DNA of 64,000 nucleotides from Nageia nagi (GCA_050084985.1 JBITNC010000001.1:193564001-193628000); one strand, 5' to 3'; numbered from the stretch's first letter, positions 34,736 to 46,145 are shown. Notes: generated from the letters alone by a model not told the origin. Numbers and translations are program-made.

Positions 34736-35970
34736 TTACTAAGTGTTATCTCTTGCAAGTATTCATCAACAAAAGAAAATATTTATTGGGAACCTTGTTC
34801 TATTGTGATACAAGAGTACAAATTGTAATATGCATTCACTTATCAAACTTGTGTGAAAAATTGAAGAAATTATTATCATAAGGATAAATTGTTCTCAACT
34901 ATTTGAAAAGCTATGTAGTCAAATCATACTCAGTGATTTCTATTACAATATTCATTAGTAAGAGTGAACACTTATAAGGAGTAATCATATGGTAATACAT
35001 TGATTCGAGCTATCATACAAACCCAAGATAAAAATATTAATTAATTGAGGACCACCTCATATGAAAAGTAAAATCATAAATCCCTTGTTTTCCCCTTTTT
35101 TCCTTACAAGAAAAAATATTAATAGTAATCTCATATTGAAAGTGTTGAATGATCTTGAAAGTAAGATAACTTTACATATAACTAGAAGAGGAGTGATAGA
35201 TAATCTTTAAAAAATAGAAAGTAGATATTCAAATATTTAATATAAGATTCTACCTCAAAAATACAACACATTTGTAGCTTAAAATGATGCACTTCTTATC
35301 AAAGTAAACTAAGACAAGCTTGAAATTGAAAAATACACAAAGTGAAGTAAGTCACTTATTTGTTTATGAAAATCATACTACTTTGCTACAAATAAATCAT
35401 AAAGAAATTTTCAAAACTATAATGTGATTATGTATAGGATTATATTGCTACTCTACATATGACTTGAACCTTTATCTTTACTTTTGCAACTCTTTATATG
35501 GTTGCTTGCAAAGTGATTTTAATCTAAGATCTATTTCACCTTAGTTATAGTTAGAACCCACAAAGTAAAATTTGCTATGGCCTCTAAGAATGAAAATAGA
35601 AACATATAAAAATTAAGATCTCAATCATGTAATAGGAAAATTGCAAGTAAAAAAAAAAGTATAAAATGTTTGAAATCCAAAGGACATTATATCTTTTGTG
35701 AATGAAAATATGTTTCTTTTGTACATGATAAAAAGATATTTTATAAATAAAACAAGTAACAAGATGATGTCGACATGAAAAACAAACTTCTAGCAAATAA
35801 TGATATGGTCAATCTAGGACTATTTAATGAAATTTTAACTTAAGAATAATAACTTTAAGATAAAATCATTAAATATACAGACATAAATTTAATAAAAATC
35901 TATAAATTTATACGATAAAAAATTCTCAAAGATACTAAAATAATAAAAATAATATTAAAATAGCATTAAT
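34736..35970. other. AT-rich spacer, nothing recognised
   Basis: No ORF longer than 70 residues with any family character, no repeats beyond short A/T runs. Confidence 0.4.
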
Positions 35971-36069
35971 AGTTACAATGAGAAAGAAAAGAAATTAATG
36001 ACTCTAATTAACTCTAGTCCCACCTGTAATTAATTTTTATTATGTATGTATCAATTTTTTTAATGATTC

Positions 36070-36385
36070 TGCATCATGCATTTGTCAAACAATTTATCGA
36101 CCCTTTCAACATATCTGTTTTGTGCAATGTTTGCATCATGCATCTTGTCAAACAATTTCTGAGCCTTGCGTATTCTTCCACATTTTTTCAAAGGGAGTTT
36201 TGTATGTCTCTATGAATTGCATATCCTCTAATCATTGTTGCTCTTCGTGAGGCTCTTAGTCAAACTACTCGTGCCACTACAACGTATCTTTTCTGTGCAT
36301 CGATGCAATCCGTTAGACTGCATTTCACCAAGCACCTTGTCAAACACGACGTAGACCTCCTGCATCATCTTAAACACAACATACA
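36070..36385 (-). pseudogene. Pentatricopeptide repeat (PPR) gene fragment
   Basis: On the minus strand one segment reads KCGRIRKAQKLFDKMHDANI, the signature of a plant PPR motif (KCG.I..A.KLFD.M...). A second LFDK-containing stretch (RVDKLFDKCMMQ) follows 10 residues later, and upstream VVFDKVLGEMQ suggests a third. Two stops and a shift separate them. PPR proteins bind organellar RNA; this remnant encodes at most two or three motifs and is not functional. It is probably a dispersed or captured fragment. Confidence 0.65.
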
Positions 36386-36865
36386 AATAAATATCTACAA
36401 CAAAAAATCATATTAATTACTCTTTAATCGTTGTCCATACCTTCTAAATCTCTTGAATGAATATTGGCAACAATTGCAAAGTTTAGCTTTATGTCTCACA
36501 ATTGCATTTACCTAAATAACTCTAATGCCTTAATATTTGAAGAAAAATAATTTTTAACAACTCTTTGATGGTACATGTTGAAAGTACCTATCTTGTAATT
36601 ATGTTGAGAGGTAAATCTACAATGATAATCAAGGGGTGGGGAGAGTCAAAATGTCACTATGTTCGTCTTCAACAGTTGATTATATTAAATTTTTTTTAAA
36701 AAAATATTTACTATTTTTAATAATATTTTTTAGTAAAAAAGGAATGTTTAGTACATCAAAGGAGGATATAAAAAGGAGGGAAAGATAGTAACTGCCTTGT
36801 GAAGATAGTCAAAGCAAAAATTTAATATTTCAAGATAGAAATATATTAAAGTTTGAATTTTGTTC

Positions 36866-36925
36866 TAGAATGATATCTCTAGATATTTTTTGATATATAA
36901 AAGATTATATCAAAGTTAATCATAC
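36866..36925 (+). repeat. Diverged half-copy of the foldback repeat
   Basis: aatgatatctctagatattt, then ttgatatataaaagattata and tcaaagtta match the right half of the 156-bp foldback (aatgatatctctcggcgttt, then ttgatatataaggggttata and tcaaagctag) with about 10 changes. The left half is not seen. Confidence 0.65.
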
Positions 36926-37037
36926 TATTTCTATCCGACAATAATGACAAAATTCTCAAGTTACAGTGATGAAGAAAAAATTTAATGACTTAATTAACTC
37001 TGACCCCTCCTGTAATTAACTTTTATTAGTTACTGCA

Positions 37038-37095
37038 CCGAGACAACAAATAACTCAATAAAATGAGACAACAAATGAGACAACAAATAACTCAT
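37038..37095. repeat. Short tandem motif upstream of the GT61 gene
   Basis: gagacaacaaat occurs three times, twice followed by aactca, about 95-150 bases before the ATG at 37187. It may lie in the promoter or 5' UTR. Confidence 0.7.
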
Positions 37096-37186
37096 GCAAT
37101 TCTCATTTGTATTCTAGCTGAGATTGAGTTGCTCATTCCATGAAAAGTCCAGAGCTTGGGGTACAGTAGCTTGAATTGGCTAGTCC

Positions 37187-38874
37187 ATGAAGATAAGAAA
37201 GAGAATGACGACCACACCAAAATCCAGCAGCCATCAACAGCATTCATGCTCTTTAAACGGATCCCTATCCCCTCCCTTTTGCTACTGGTTTGCACTTGGT
37301 ATCGCCATTCAATTATTTCTTCTTGGTATCATTATCTTAGCAGTCTATAAAGATAATCCCTCCCCATCTCATCAGATCTCCTGTGGTTCCTCCAAAAGAG
37401 TAGACCATGCCCTGACCCAGATACATTTCTTGCATAAAACAGGTTCCCGCTTACCCCAACTTTACCAACAGGAGCTTCTTCCACCACTGAACGGAACCAC
37501 CAAAAAATTAAAGGCCATTCATCTTTCTGAGTTTTGCAAAGGAGATTTGGCTAAATCCCGACCCAAATATGCCATATTCAGGGACGTGGTCATGGCGGAA
37601 AGAAATCTGTATATTCCATCCGCTATTGTGAATTGTAGCATGGTGCCCAGAGATATATTTCTGGAGACCAAATTCAACCGAGGCCAGAAATCCACCCCAA
37701 AAATAGATATCATGGTAATACCCTCAGCAGAGACTTTGGAACAATCTATGGAGCCTCACCTTTCATGCCATGAAAGGGTATACGAGCCATCGATTCTCCT
37801 CTCCTTTATAAACTGGCCACAATATGGCCATGCCCTGTTCAACGGGATTTCATTACTGTGGGAAATTTTCAGTGGGCCGCTTTTGGATGTGGGTAAAAAC
37901 GTTCGCCTTTATGCCTATGGCGACAGCATTGTTAGCCACGAGAGACAGACAGCGCAACAGAATTCTCCGTTTTTTGACATGAAAACGTTGGAGCCATTAA
38001 TGAGTATGTTCAGCCACCACCCAGTAAGATCTCTCGCAAATCTTCTCATGCAATCGGATTGCCATCCTGTCTGTTTTTCATATCTTCTTGTGGGTTTGTC
38101 GGGCGATCTGGATCACTACAATTTCCATGCGCCTTTGAATCAATGGAGAGATTTTGCTAACGCTGTGAAATCCCACTTCAATGTGAGGGATCCACCAAGG
38201 ATGGAGACGGGGATTTTGCAAAGAGTGGCGCCTCAAGATGCACTGAAGGGAAGCGATCCGGATAAGGAATTGGGGGGGATAAAAAAGATCTCATGGGAGG
38301 ATTTGTCTGGGCGTCCCAGGCTTACAATTATGGATAGAAAATCAAACCGAGTGATAATAAATGTGAGAGAACTCGAACAGATTGCAATAGAGAGTGGGTA
38401 TTTCAAGACTGTGGAAGTTGTTTATCTTGAAGACATGAAAATGGAGGAGCAGATTGAGGTGATGGGTAAAACTGATGTTTTGTTCGGGATGGATGGGACG
38501 GGGATGATGAACGGTATTTTTCTTCCTGAAGGAGGGGTGGTGGTTCATGTTAGGCCATATGGATGCAAGCAATTTTTGTCAGGGAAAGGCGTGAATTTCA
38601 ATCGACTGTGGGCTGCTAATCCGGGGAGAGTGATTCGACACGAATCCGGAGATAGAAACAGTACCAGATTCCCAGTAATGTTGCTGAAGTGCCGGATCTT
38701 GTGTTCAACAAGAATTCCTCTGTGTCGTATAGGTTTGGGTTTATTTTGAAGCAGGATACAGTGGTCGATCCAACGGCCTTTCGTTGCATTATGGAGACAT
38801 CGCACAAGCTGCTGCATGGACTGCAAGTGGAATGGCGTCAACATTATTCGTGTACACGCTCTGTCTTCGACTAA
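37187..38874 (+). CDS. GT61-family (DUF563-like) Golgi glycosyltransferase, frameshifted near the 3' end
   Basis: A single-exon type II membrane protein. Residues 1-30 are cytosolic and basic; about 31-53 (FCYWFALGIAIQLFLLGIII and onward) form a signal anchor; the rest would face the Golgi lumen. GT61 landmarks are WPQYGHALFNGISLLWEI (about 208-225), RPRLTIMDRKSNRVIINV (about 384-401), and VEVVYLEDM...QIEVMGKTDVLFG followed by GMDGTGMMNGIFLPEGGVVV (about 433). Plant GT61 enzymes transfer xylose or arabinose to glycans or xylan. The usual HGAG-type motif appears here as MDGTG, lacking its His. The first frame ends at 38749 with an unrelated tail. The family-like C-terminus (VPDLVFNKNSSVSYRFGF, VVDPTAF) continues in another frame to 38874, so a 1-base loss or 2-base gain lies near 38655-38665. 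M1 or M7 could start. Gene, recent pseudogene or assembly error all remain possible. Confidence 0.75.
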
Positions 38875-40791
38875 CCATCCTTAATTTTGTAATTAGTTTG
38901 ATTTTCAACCAGATATTTAAAATGCATAATTTTTTCAAAACATTTTCGAGAAAATACACAAAAGTCATCTAGTGTAGTCATACCTTTATGATGGTTGTGG
39001 GTAGATTGAAAAAATATGGTTTACAATGTACTTACTTTTATGATTTCCTATAAACATTTACTTTTATGATTTCCTATAAACATAGGATTGATATCTGAAT
39101 TATATATTTTTTTTATAGAGTAGTTTTGATCACTATGTTTTGATTGTTGATTGAGTTGGTCATGTGATGATTCTACTGCGATTTGTATTCTATGTTCAAT
39201 TCTCACATATCAGAATTGGATTTTTTCTATGGAGTAGTTTTGATCACTATGTTTTAGTTGTTGATTGAGTTGGTCATGTGATGAGCCTAGTGCGACATGT
39301 CTTCCATGTTTTATTCCTATTATGAGATATATATACTATGTATTGACCCATTGCAATTGTCCTATAAATAGTTATTAGTTGTTGGTTAATGTCTTGAGAA
39401 TCTTAATATACTTTCTTTCATTGTATTCATTATGATTATAAGTAAATATGTGATTTCATGGTTTGTATTTGTTACTCAAAATAAAATAAAAAATTATGGT
39501 TTGAATTTTAATTTCAGCATAGATTTTTATAATCTATATGAACTATAGATTTTATAGTCTTAGAGGTTTTTAAAGGTATATGTTGTTTGTATTTCAAATT
39601 TGTTGGTCAAAGGTAAATTTATACAACAATGGTTTTTTATATATGGCCCAAAAATTTGTATATAAAATCTTAAAATGATACATCGTTTATTCATTATGTT
39701 TCACTACTATCCTACATTCCATTTTCACATTCTAGAGGGAGTATCCATCCATCTATGGTAAGCAACAAGAAAGTATAGATCAACATATTATTCTTTTGAG
39801 TGATTTCAACTTTTAAATTTACAACTTATGAATTATTATATAATTTATTGCTAATTTAATTTTGCAACTTTAAGTACATCATTTAATTTATTGCTATGAT
39901 GATGAATTGAAATTGATTTGATAGATGGCTTTCAAATATGAGTACTTGGAAGATTAAATGTGTATATATAGAAAATATAAGCAACAAGCAATTAAAATTT
40001 TAATCATAGATTGAAAGCCAATTGAAAATTTTAACTATCATATACAAAAGTGATGTTTTTGAAATTCTAACCTTTGATTATGGAATTTCACCATGTTGCA
40101 ATATCATATCATCTCTTATTTGATGATTTAGATGAGTTGGGCATGTAGATTATTTTTAAATATCGTTGCATATAATGCTTAGAAATGTATAAACAATCAT
40201 TATAACATTTCTTAATATGTTATTTAAATGATAAAATGAAAATTAAATCATCTTTGAAGGTATTGAGTACTAAGGGTTTTTTTAAAAGTCTTTTATAAAA
40301 GAAAAAAAAATTATTTTCAAAGAAAAATGTAAGAGAGTTCAAAGGGACTCATTATAGTAATATTCTTTATTTAAATTAAGTAAAGATTTTAAATATATAT
40401 AAAGCTAATTTAAATTTATCAATTAGGAATAAATAAAAAAGCATAACTTGTAGGTAAATATCACATGATATTTTGACTAAGAAAAATTTAAATTTTATTT
40501 GAAAAATCATATTGCAAGGAATATGTTAAGTAGCTATGCTTGAAGAATGATGGGATTCCAAATCAAAATATTTGAGAATATTTTTAAAGAGAATGAGAGG
40601 ATTTGATGGCTCCTTCATGGGAACACATTATGATCCCCTATACTAATATTTACTTATTAGTATTAGTTAATTAATTATTAATTTTGATGAATTATCATTA
40701 TGATCCCCTATACAAAATCATAGTTTTGTACTTGGTGAATTATCATTATGTAATGAACTATCAATTAGGGTTAGAAAATCATTACTATAAA
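38875..40791. other. AT-rich spacer downstream of the GT61 gene, with small tandem duplications
   Basis: No coding sequence seen. A 24-26-bp duplication (tacttttatgatttcctata) lies at 39030-39083. A duplication of about 120 bp (gtagttttgatcactatgtt, with ttgattgagttggtcatgtg) lies at about 39110-39330. A third, of about 100 bp, contains two copies of cattatgatcccctata (about 40627 and 40698). Confidence 0.55.
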
Positions 40792-41281
40792 TATTGGAAT
40801 GTATAATGTACAATTGTAAGGTCTCTTAATGTAAATTTACTAATACTTAAAAGTATCTCTAGATACCTTTTAAGTATATTTATGAATAAGATAATTTAAC
40901 TTGTCCTACACTCCATCTTATGAGCGTGCCCCTTAGGTTAAAGGGTAAAGCATGTCATGAAATTGTACATTGGTTAAAAGGATGATCTAAGGAAGGATTT
41001 TTTCCTACAAATAGAGGGCCTCCCCTCTTGGTTATTCACTTAAGTTTGTAGAAAAGTTATGCTCTAGGATTGTTAGGAGAAGCAAGAAAGAGATCTTGTA
41101 AAAGAGTGTTCTTTGAGAATAAGTTCTTAGATTAGTGGATGTACTCTCTTTGAACCACTTTACATATGGTGCAAAATTTATGATATTGGCTATCTTGTGA
41201 TGTTATGTTATTGATATCTAAGAGAGCTTTCATGTGATCTTTGTAGAATAGAAATTTAATCATTTAAGCTTATTCTTATCA
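40792..41281 (+). repeat. Cop3 LTR (about 490 bp)
   Basis: tattggaatgtataatgtac (first TGTT mutated to TATT) ... ttattcttatca. Same family as the Cop1 and Cop2 LTRs. Confidence 0.8.
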
Positions 41282-41288
41282 AAAGTAG

Positions 41289-42500
41289 TTGAAGGAAAAA
41301 TATTGTATGAGGTATTTATGGGAAAGAAACCTAACATCTCTCACCTTAGGACTTTTGGTTTTGATGCTTATGCCTTTATTATTTTTGAGAAAAGAAAGTT
41401 GTATAAGAGATATGAAAAGTGCATACTTGTGGGCTATGACAATTAGCATAGAGGCTATAGGGTCTACTCTCCTTCCTCTAGAGAAATTTTCATCTTAAGG
41501 GATATAAATTTAAATGAACTTATTAATAAATATGCTTCTTATGAGGACCTAAATGTTATTGATGACTCTTTTGTTGCACCTAACTAGATGGATATCAATG
41601 TAGATAAGTCACTTTAGAAGAAACATTCTTCAACACAAAGGATAATGAGAAGTATGACCTTAAACAAATCCTTGTTTATTAAAATTGATAGCAAGAATGA
41701 GCCCCTATAATTTAAGAAAGTTTCAAAGCACGAATGCTAAATGGAAGCCATGAAAGTGGAGTGTAAGGATCTAATGAAAAAATAAACTTGGGACTTAGTT
41801 TTCTATCTCAATGAACAGAATATGATTAGTAGTAAGTGGATTTACAAGGTCAAATATAATTCAATTGGGAAAATTGAAAAATACAAGGAAAGGTTAGTGG
41901 CCAAGGGTTTCACTCAAAAATACATAGTTGATTATGAGGAAACCTTTACTCTAATAGTAAAGATGCTCATAATTAGGTTAATCCTTGCTCTTTCAATAAC
42001 ACAATGATGGAAATTTTATCAATTTGATGTAAAGAGTGCTTTTTCCAATGGTGACTTAGATGTGTCGATCTATATGAATCAACCAAAAGGGTTTGTTATG
42101 GAAGTAAAAAAGTCTCTTATGTGCAAGCTAAAGAAGTCCTTATATGGACTTAAGTAAGTACCTAGAGTTTGGTACAAAAATATTTCAAGATACTTTGTAA
42201 ATATTGGATTCTCTAAGTGCTTTTTTGATACATATCTATATGTTCTCAATCAAAGATAATATTTAATATTGATTCTTCTTTATGTGGATGATATTTTGAT
42301 CATAGAAAATAATGATAAAAGCATCCAAGTGTGCATATCCAAACTTAAGGTAACATTTGAAATGAATGATCCTAGTCTTTTGCACTATTACCTTGATATA
42401 TAATTGTACCAATATAAAAATTATACTTACCTTAGTCAATCCAAGTATATCTCAAACATATTATAAAATTTTGGAATGGAGGAATGGAAACCTACTATCA
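41289..42500 (+). pseudogene. Cop3 copia integrase C-terminus and reverse transcriptase
   Basis: MGKKPNISHLRTFGFDAYAF is the copia integrase tail. The RT follows: MISSKWIYKVKYNSIGKIEK, YKERLVAKGFTQ, YQFDVKSAFSNGDL (with the motif A Asp), QPKGFV, CKLKKSLYGLK, then LLYVDDILI (YVDD catalytic box, about 42270-42300), and YLSQSKYISNIL. Several stops and shifts. It lacks RNase H. Confidence 0.9.
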
Positions 42501-43376
42501 CCATTACATTTAATAGGGTTTGCATCATCTAACGCATCAAAACCTAATGTATTTTTTTTTCTTTTTTTGGCATTGGGTTGATGTCTCATGTGATGCTAAG
42601 GGTAGTGTCAACCCATGTGTCAAGAAAATTATCATAACATTTTTTTTTTCATCATCCAAAACATCAAGGTTTTGACTCATAAAGCATCAAACTCTTAAAT
42701 CCAAAAGCATCAAGTAATTGCCTCCAAAAATATCAAGGTTTTGACTCATAAAGCATCAAAACATTGAATCTAAAAGTGTCAAGTACATGACTCATAAAAT
42801 TTCAAGCTAATAAATCATGAAGCATCAAGGTTTTGATTCATAAAGCATCAAAACATTAACTCCAAAAGTGTCATTATCTTGACTCATAAACCATCAATAT
42901 TTTGACTCATAAACCATCAATATTTTGACCCATAATGCATCAAGGTTTTGAATCATAAAGAGTCAATATAGTGACTCATAAAACATCAAGGTGTTTAATT
43001 GTAAAGCATAAACATTTTGACTCATAAAGATTCAAGGTTTTGACTCTTAAAACATCAAATAAATGACTCTAAAAGCATCAATTTTCACATCGTAATAATA
43101 CATTTGAATACATTAAATGTAAATATATACACTTGAGATACATTCAAATAATACATTCAAAATACATTCACATTTTAACATATAAGAATAAAAATTAAAA
43201 CAAATTATATATAAATAATATAACACACTAAATTGATAATCAGATGTGTATAATCTCAATCAATCAATAAAAATGTCCACGTCGAGTATACAAATGCATG
43301 GTAATGGGTCAACGAAAAATATCCATGTTGAGTGTACAAATGCATGGTAATGTTTCATTCACTATCATGACCATGC
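42463..43376 (+). repeat. Block A: copia tail plus minisatellite, duplicated at 48173-49080
   Basis: Starts inside the Cop3 pol (ataaaattttggaatggagg). From 42650 to 43090 it holds a degenerate minisatellite of about 30 bp (ttttgactcataaagcatca type, some 14 units). It ends at CTAG (43377-43380), where the inverted repeat begins. The copy at 48173 is nearly identical and includes the copia tail. Confidence 0.9.
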
Positions 43377-43563
43377 CTAGTTACGTCGAGAGGCGTTTCT
43401 ACAGCTGCAGCATGGGGTGGAGGTGGAGTGGGGGAGCAAAATGTCGCATGTGAGTCCGTCCGTTAAATAATTGGCAGGAAAATAATTTTTTTAAAATTAA
43501 AATTATATAGCTGACTGAAATATTAAATTGAGTCCCAGCACATATATGACGCCACGAGTTAGA

Positions 43564-43932
43564 TCAGTTCCTCTTAACCTGATTTCCAGCCAAGCCCATT
43601 TGGATAATGCCAGAACGGTTGTGTTTTTGGTGGTAAGGATTTATGTCACAGGCTTTCCACCCATCGAAGTAAGGAGAGTCTTCACCGTGCCCATTACATG
43701 TTGCCATACTCGAAATCGCTGACGGAGCTTCCATGACGCCTGGATTAGTATAATTGCAATTTGGATGATAAGTGAATACTTGATTTTCGGCCAAGCCCAT
43801 TTGGATGATTCCACAACGATTGGGCTGTGGATGATAAGGATTTCTTTCATACGCTTTTTGCCCATCGAAGTAAGGAGAGACACCGTGCTCATTGCACATT
43901 GCCATACGCGAAATCCTTAACGGAGCTTGCAT
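43564..43932 (-). pseudogene. Captured ACC synthase N-terminal fragments, two in tandem (left arm)
   Basis: A 122-residue open frame contains two copies of the conserved N-terminus of 1-aminocyclopropane-1-carboxylate synthase. Copy 1 is SPYFDGQKAYERNPYH then GIIQMGLAENQV; copy 2 is SPYFDGWKACDINPYH then GIIQMGLAGNQV. Real ACS proteins carry this box (GW..Y..NP.......G.IQMGLAENQL) once, before the PLP-binding domain. About 190 bp containing flanking non-coding sequence was duplicated. The catalytic domain is absent, so there is no enzyme. ACS makes the ethylene precursor ACC. Confidence 0.8.
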
Positions 43933-44576
43933 GATGGGTTCATATGAGAAATCAATGATTACTTGAATGTTGTGTCTTTTTAAACCAAATTAGCCATTTC
44001 TATTATAGCAGGGGACGGACACACTACCGCACCTCCCTTCCTCAAAATTGAGGAATATCAGCGTTGATCAAACACCATGTTAAGGAGGTTCATTCCTGGA
44101 AATTGGCTTCGCTTTCCTAATTTCCTATGGTCAAAGGGATGCATTGAAACGTTGTACAAATTCTTGATCAGAAAACATTGAAGTCAATATGTTAAGCGGG
44201 TTAATGGACTTCCTCTTTTGGGTTATTTAATGGTTAGATTTATGTATAATTAATTTAATTTTGAAATAAGTTAGTTTTACACAAGGAGAGAAGATTTGCA
44301 TTACAAATAAATAGTAAATAATGATGGTTATTTATTTGTTATAAATATGTAGGAGTAAATTTAGAGATATTGTTGTATATTAAAGTATGTTTTAGTATTA
44401 TATTTAAAATTGTAATAATATATTTTTTTATTTAACTATTTTTTTTCATTTTATAATAATAGGTCTTATTAAAAAGTTAAAGTTTTGAAATACTTAATTT
44501 TTATTAGAAACACAAATTTCTTTATTAGAATGAATATGAATTTTAGAAATATTTAATTTTACCAGTACAAAGTTAA
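43933..44576. other. H2 spacer between ACS fragments and foldback
   Basis: AT-rich, no coding motif. At about 44394-44420 (aaattgtaataatatatttt) it holds the intact target site of the H1 insertion seen in the right arm. Confidence 0.7.
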
Positions 44577-44732
44577 CTAGCTTTGATATAACCCCTTATA
44601 TATAAAAAAACGCCGAGAGATATCATTTTGAGGCGCCTATCTCATTTCTTGGTATTGCTATATCCAAGATAGGCACCTCGAAATGATATCTCTCGGCGTT
44701 TTTTGATATATAAGGGGTTATATCAAAGCTAG
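44577..44732. repeat. Foldback hairpin element, copy 1 (156 bp)
   Basis: Begins CTAGCTTTGATATAACCCCT and ends with its reverse complement. The arms of about 66 bp pair with very few mismatches around a small loop (ttggatatagcaataccaa type). The flanks (gttaa, ttata) leave a TA or TTA target duplication ambiguous. Confidence 0.95.
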
Positions 44733-44739
44733 TTATATA

Positions 44740-45430
44740 AATTAGCATGCCACTAACATCAAATGAACACTAACATCACATTAAATATATTAACACAATA
44801 TTAACATAACATTAACATTGTATTAACTATATTAGCATGGCATTAACATTGCATTAACACTAATATCACATTAACTCTATTAACATAACATTAACATCAC
44901 ATTATCCATATTAGCATGACATCAATATAGAATTAGTAATAACATAACATTAAAATAATATTAACATAATATTGACATCAAATTGCATCAAATATTGACA
45001 TATAGTAGTATCATATCTTACCAACGAGTCACATAATGGTATATTGGAAGTGGTCATTACAAATCTGCCTCCACCATCAATAATCTAACCCTTGTCTAAT
45101 CGATGTGGGCTTCAAGCTCGATAATGTTAACATTAAAATCAACTTATAGCACTCACATTACCATAACATTAACATTGATATAGCATTAACATACCATTAC
45201 CATTAACATTAACATTAACAATCTGACATTGATGTATAGCATTCATATTGATGTAATATTAATGGTCACATAACATTAATATTGACATGATATTAACATA
45301 TTTGAAAATGATAACATCAAATCCTAATCCAAAAACCTTGACTTGAATCCTAACCTTAACATTATCATTATATGTATTAACACAAGTACATTAACATTAA
45401 CAAAGCATTAATGATATTATAATATTAAAA
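44740..45430. repeat. Degenerate ATTAACAT-rich array (left arm)
   Basis: Dominated by variants of 'cattaacat' and 'ttaacataacattaacatc'. Includes a non-repetitive block (45010-45115; caacgagtcacataatggta) that recurs at 55375-55480 and, more diverged, at 59075-59190. Confidence 0.8.
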
Positions 45431-45455
45431 TTGCATTTTATTAATTTAATAGTAT

Positions 45456-45737
45456 TTATATTTTTATATTATGATGCATTGCATGATGCATTGATGTGTT
45501 AAGCAATGCATCAATCCAACCATGCAATGATAAAAAAATGAAAGGGGTATACCCCACATTCCCTACTAATAATTCTTTCAATTCAATATCATGAGAGGGA
45601 CAAGGCAAAGAGTATTTATCACAAAAGAGGGATACATAAAGGTTAGATTTGGATAAAATATGATTATTTTCCATCAGATCCAAGGTAAAATTTTTTAGAT
45701 TCATAGCCAAATTCAAAGGTAAGTATAATAAATCCAT
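45456..45737 (-). other. 93-residue open frame of unknown meaning (left arm)
   Basis: MDLLYLPLNLAMNLKNFTLD ... with a His-rich tail. I recognise no family. It is nearly the same in the right arm (54753-55034, Asn/Phe and Phe/Leu changes), but as the arms are recent copies this says nothing about selection. Probably not a gene. Confidence 0.3.
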
Positions 45738-45759
45738 TTTTTACTTTCTAAAGCATTTG

Positions 45760-46145
45760 TACAATAAATATTTAACAACTTTTAAATGGAAATAGAATAT
45801 TTTTGCATGTATTTGATATTTTTATATCAAATTATAAAAATACAGTAAAAATCCTCCAAAAATTGAACAAAAATAAAAAACCTAAATCTTTGGAATAGGA
45901 AAACCCTAAACTCTAGATTAAAAATTAGGGTTTACAAAATTAAACCTAGGGTTTGGAAAAAAGCTAAGGGTTACAAAATTAATTTTAGTTTTGAAATAAA
46001 AATTCCAAAATTTGCAAATTAGGGTTTAAATTTTGCTGTAAAAATTATTTTTTTTGACAAATTCATAAAAAAAAAGAAACATACCCAGAAATCCTATAGC
46101 TCCTCCTTTGTTTTGTCTTTGTTATATGAAAATGACCATATGATC
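45760..46145. other. AT-rich unique block of the arm
   Basis: Contains 'aggg ttt' clusters but no clear array. Mirrors 54345-54735. Confidence 0.6.

Larger units (their letters stand above)
35980..37035. repeat. Pair of direct repeats (about 60 bp) bracketing a 1-kb segment
   Basis: Left copy about 35983-36043 and right copy about 36970-37035 share 'ttaatgact.taattaactct', then 'cc.cctgtaattaa.ttttatta'. The segment between them contains the PPR fragment and a diverged half of the foldback repeat. They could be a duplicated junction or degenerate element ends. Confidence 0.55.
40792..42500 (+). mobile_element. Ty1/copia element Cop3: 5' LTR joined to the second half of pol
   Basis: The LTR (40792-41281) is directly followed by the integrase C-terminus, so everything from the PBS to mid-integrase is deleted. 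The pol remnant ends near 42500 where the minisatellite block A begins, so RNase H and the 3' LTR are missing. Confidence 0.8.
43381..44732 (-). mobile_element. Gene-capturing unit H2, left-arm copy
   Basis: One end (43381-43530) is ttacgtcgagaggcgtttct followed by a G-rich stretch; the other end is the 156-bp foldback (44577-44732). Between them lie two tandem ACC synthase fragments. Same unit as 55758-58617 in the right arm, without the nested H1 insertion, so it shows the uninterrupted form of H2 (about 1.35 kb). Class unresolved. Confidence 0.6.

Noticed and set aside
34736-35970. Search for tRNA or small RNA genes in the spacer
   Set aside because: No cloverleaf arms, A/B boxes or conserved snRNA motifs were noticed by eye.
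38545-38844. Minus-strand frames over the 3' end of the GT61 gene
   Set aside because: Antisense shadows of a gene with clear family motifs on the plus strand.
42650-43090. CRISPR-like array
   Set aside because: Units are degenerate, spacers are not uniform, and the context is a plant nuclear genome.
43528-43722. Open frames antisense to the ACS fragments (also 58259-58453)
   Set aside because: They mirror the ACS coding strand and have no family resemblance; shadow frames.
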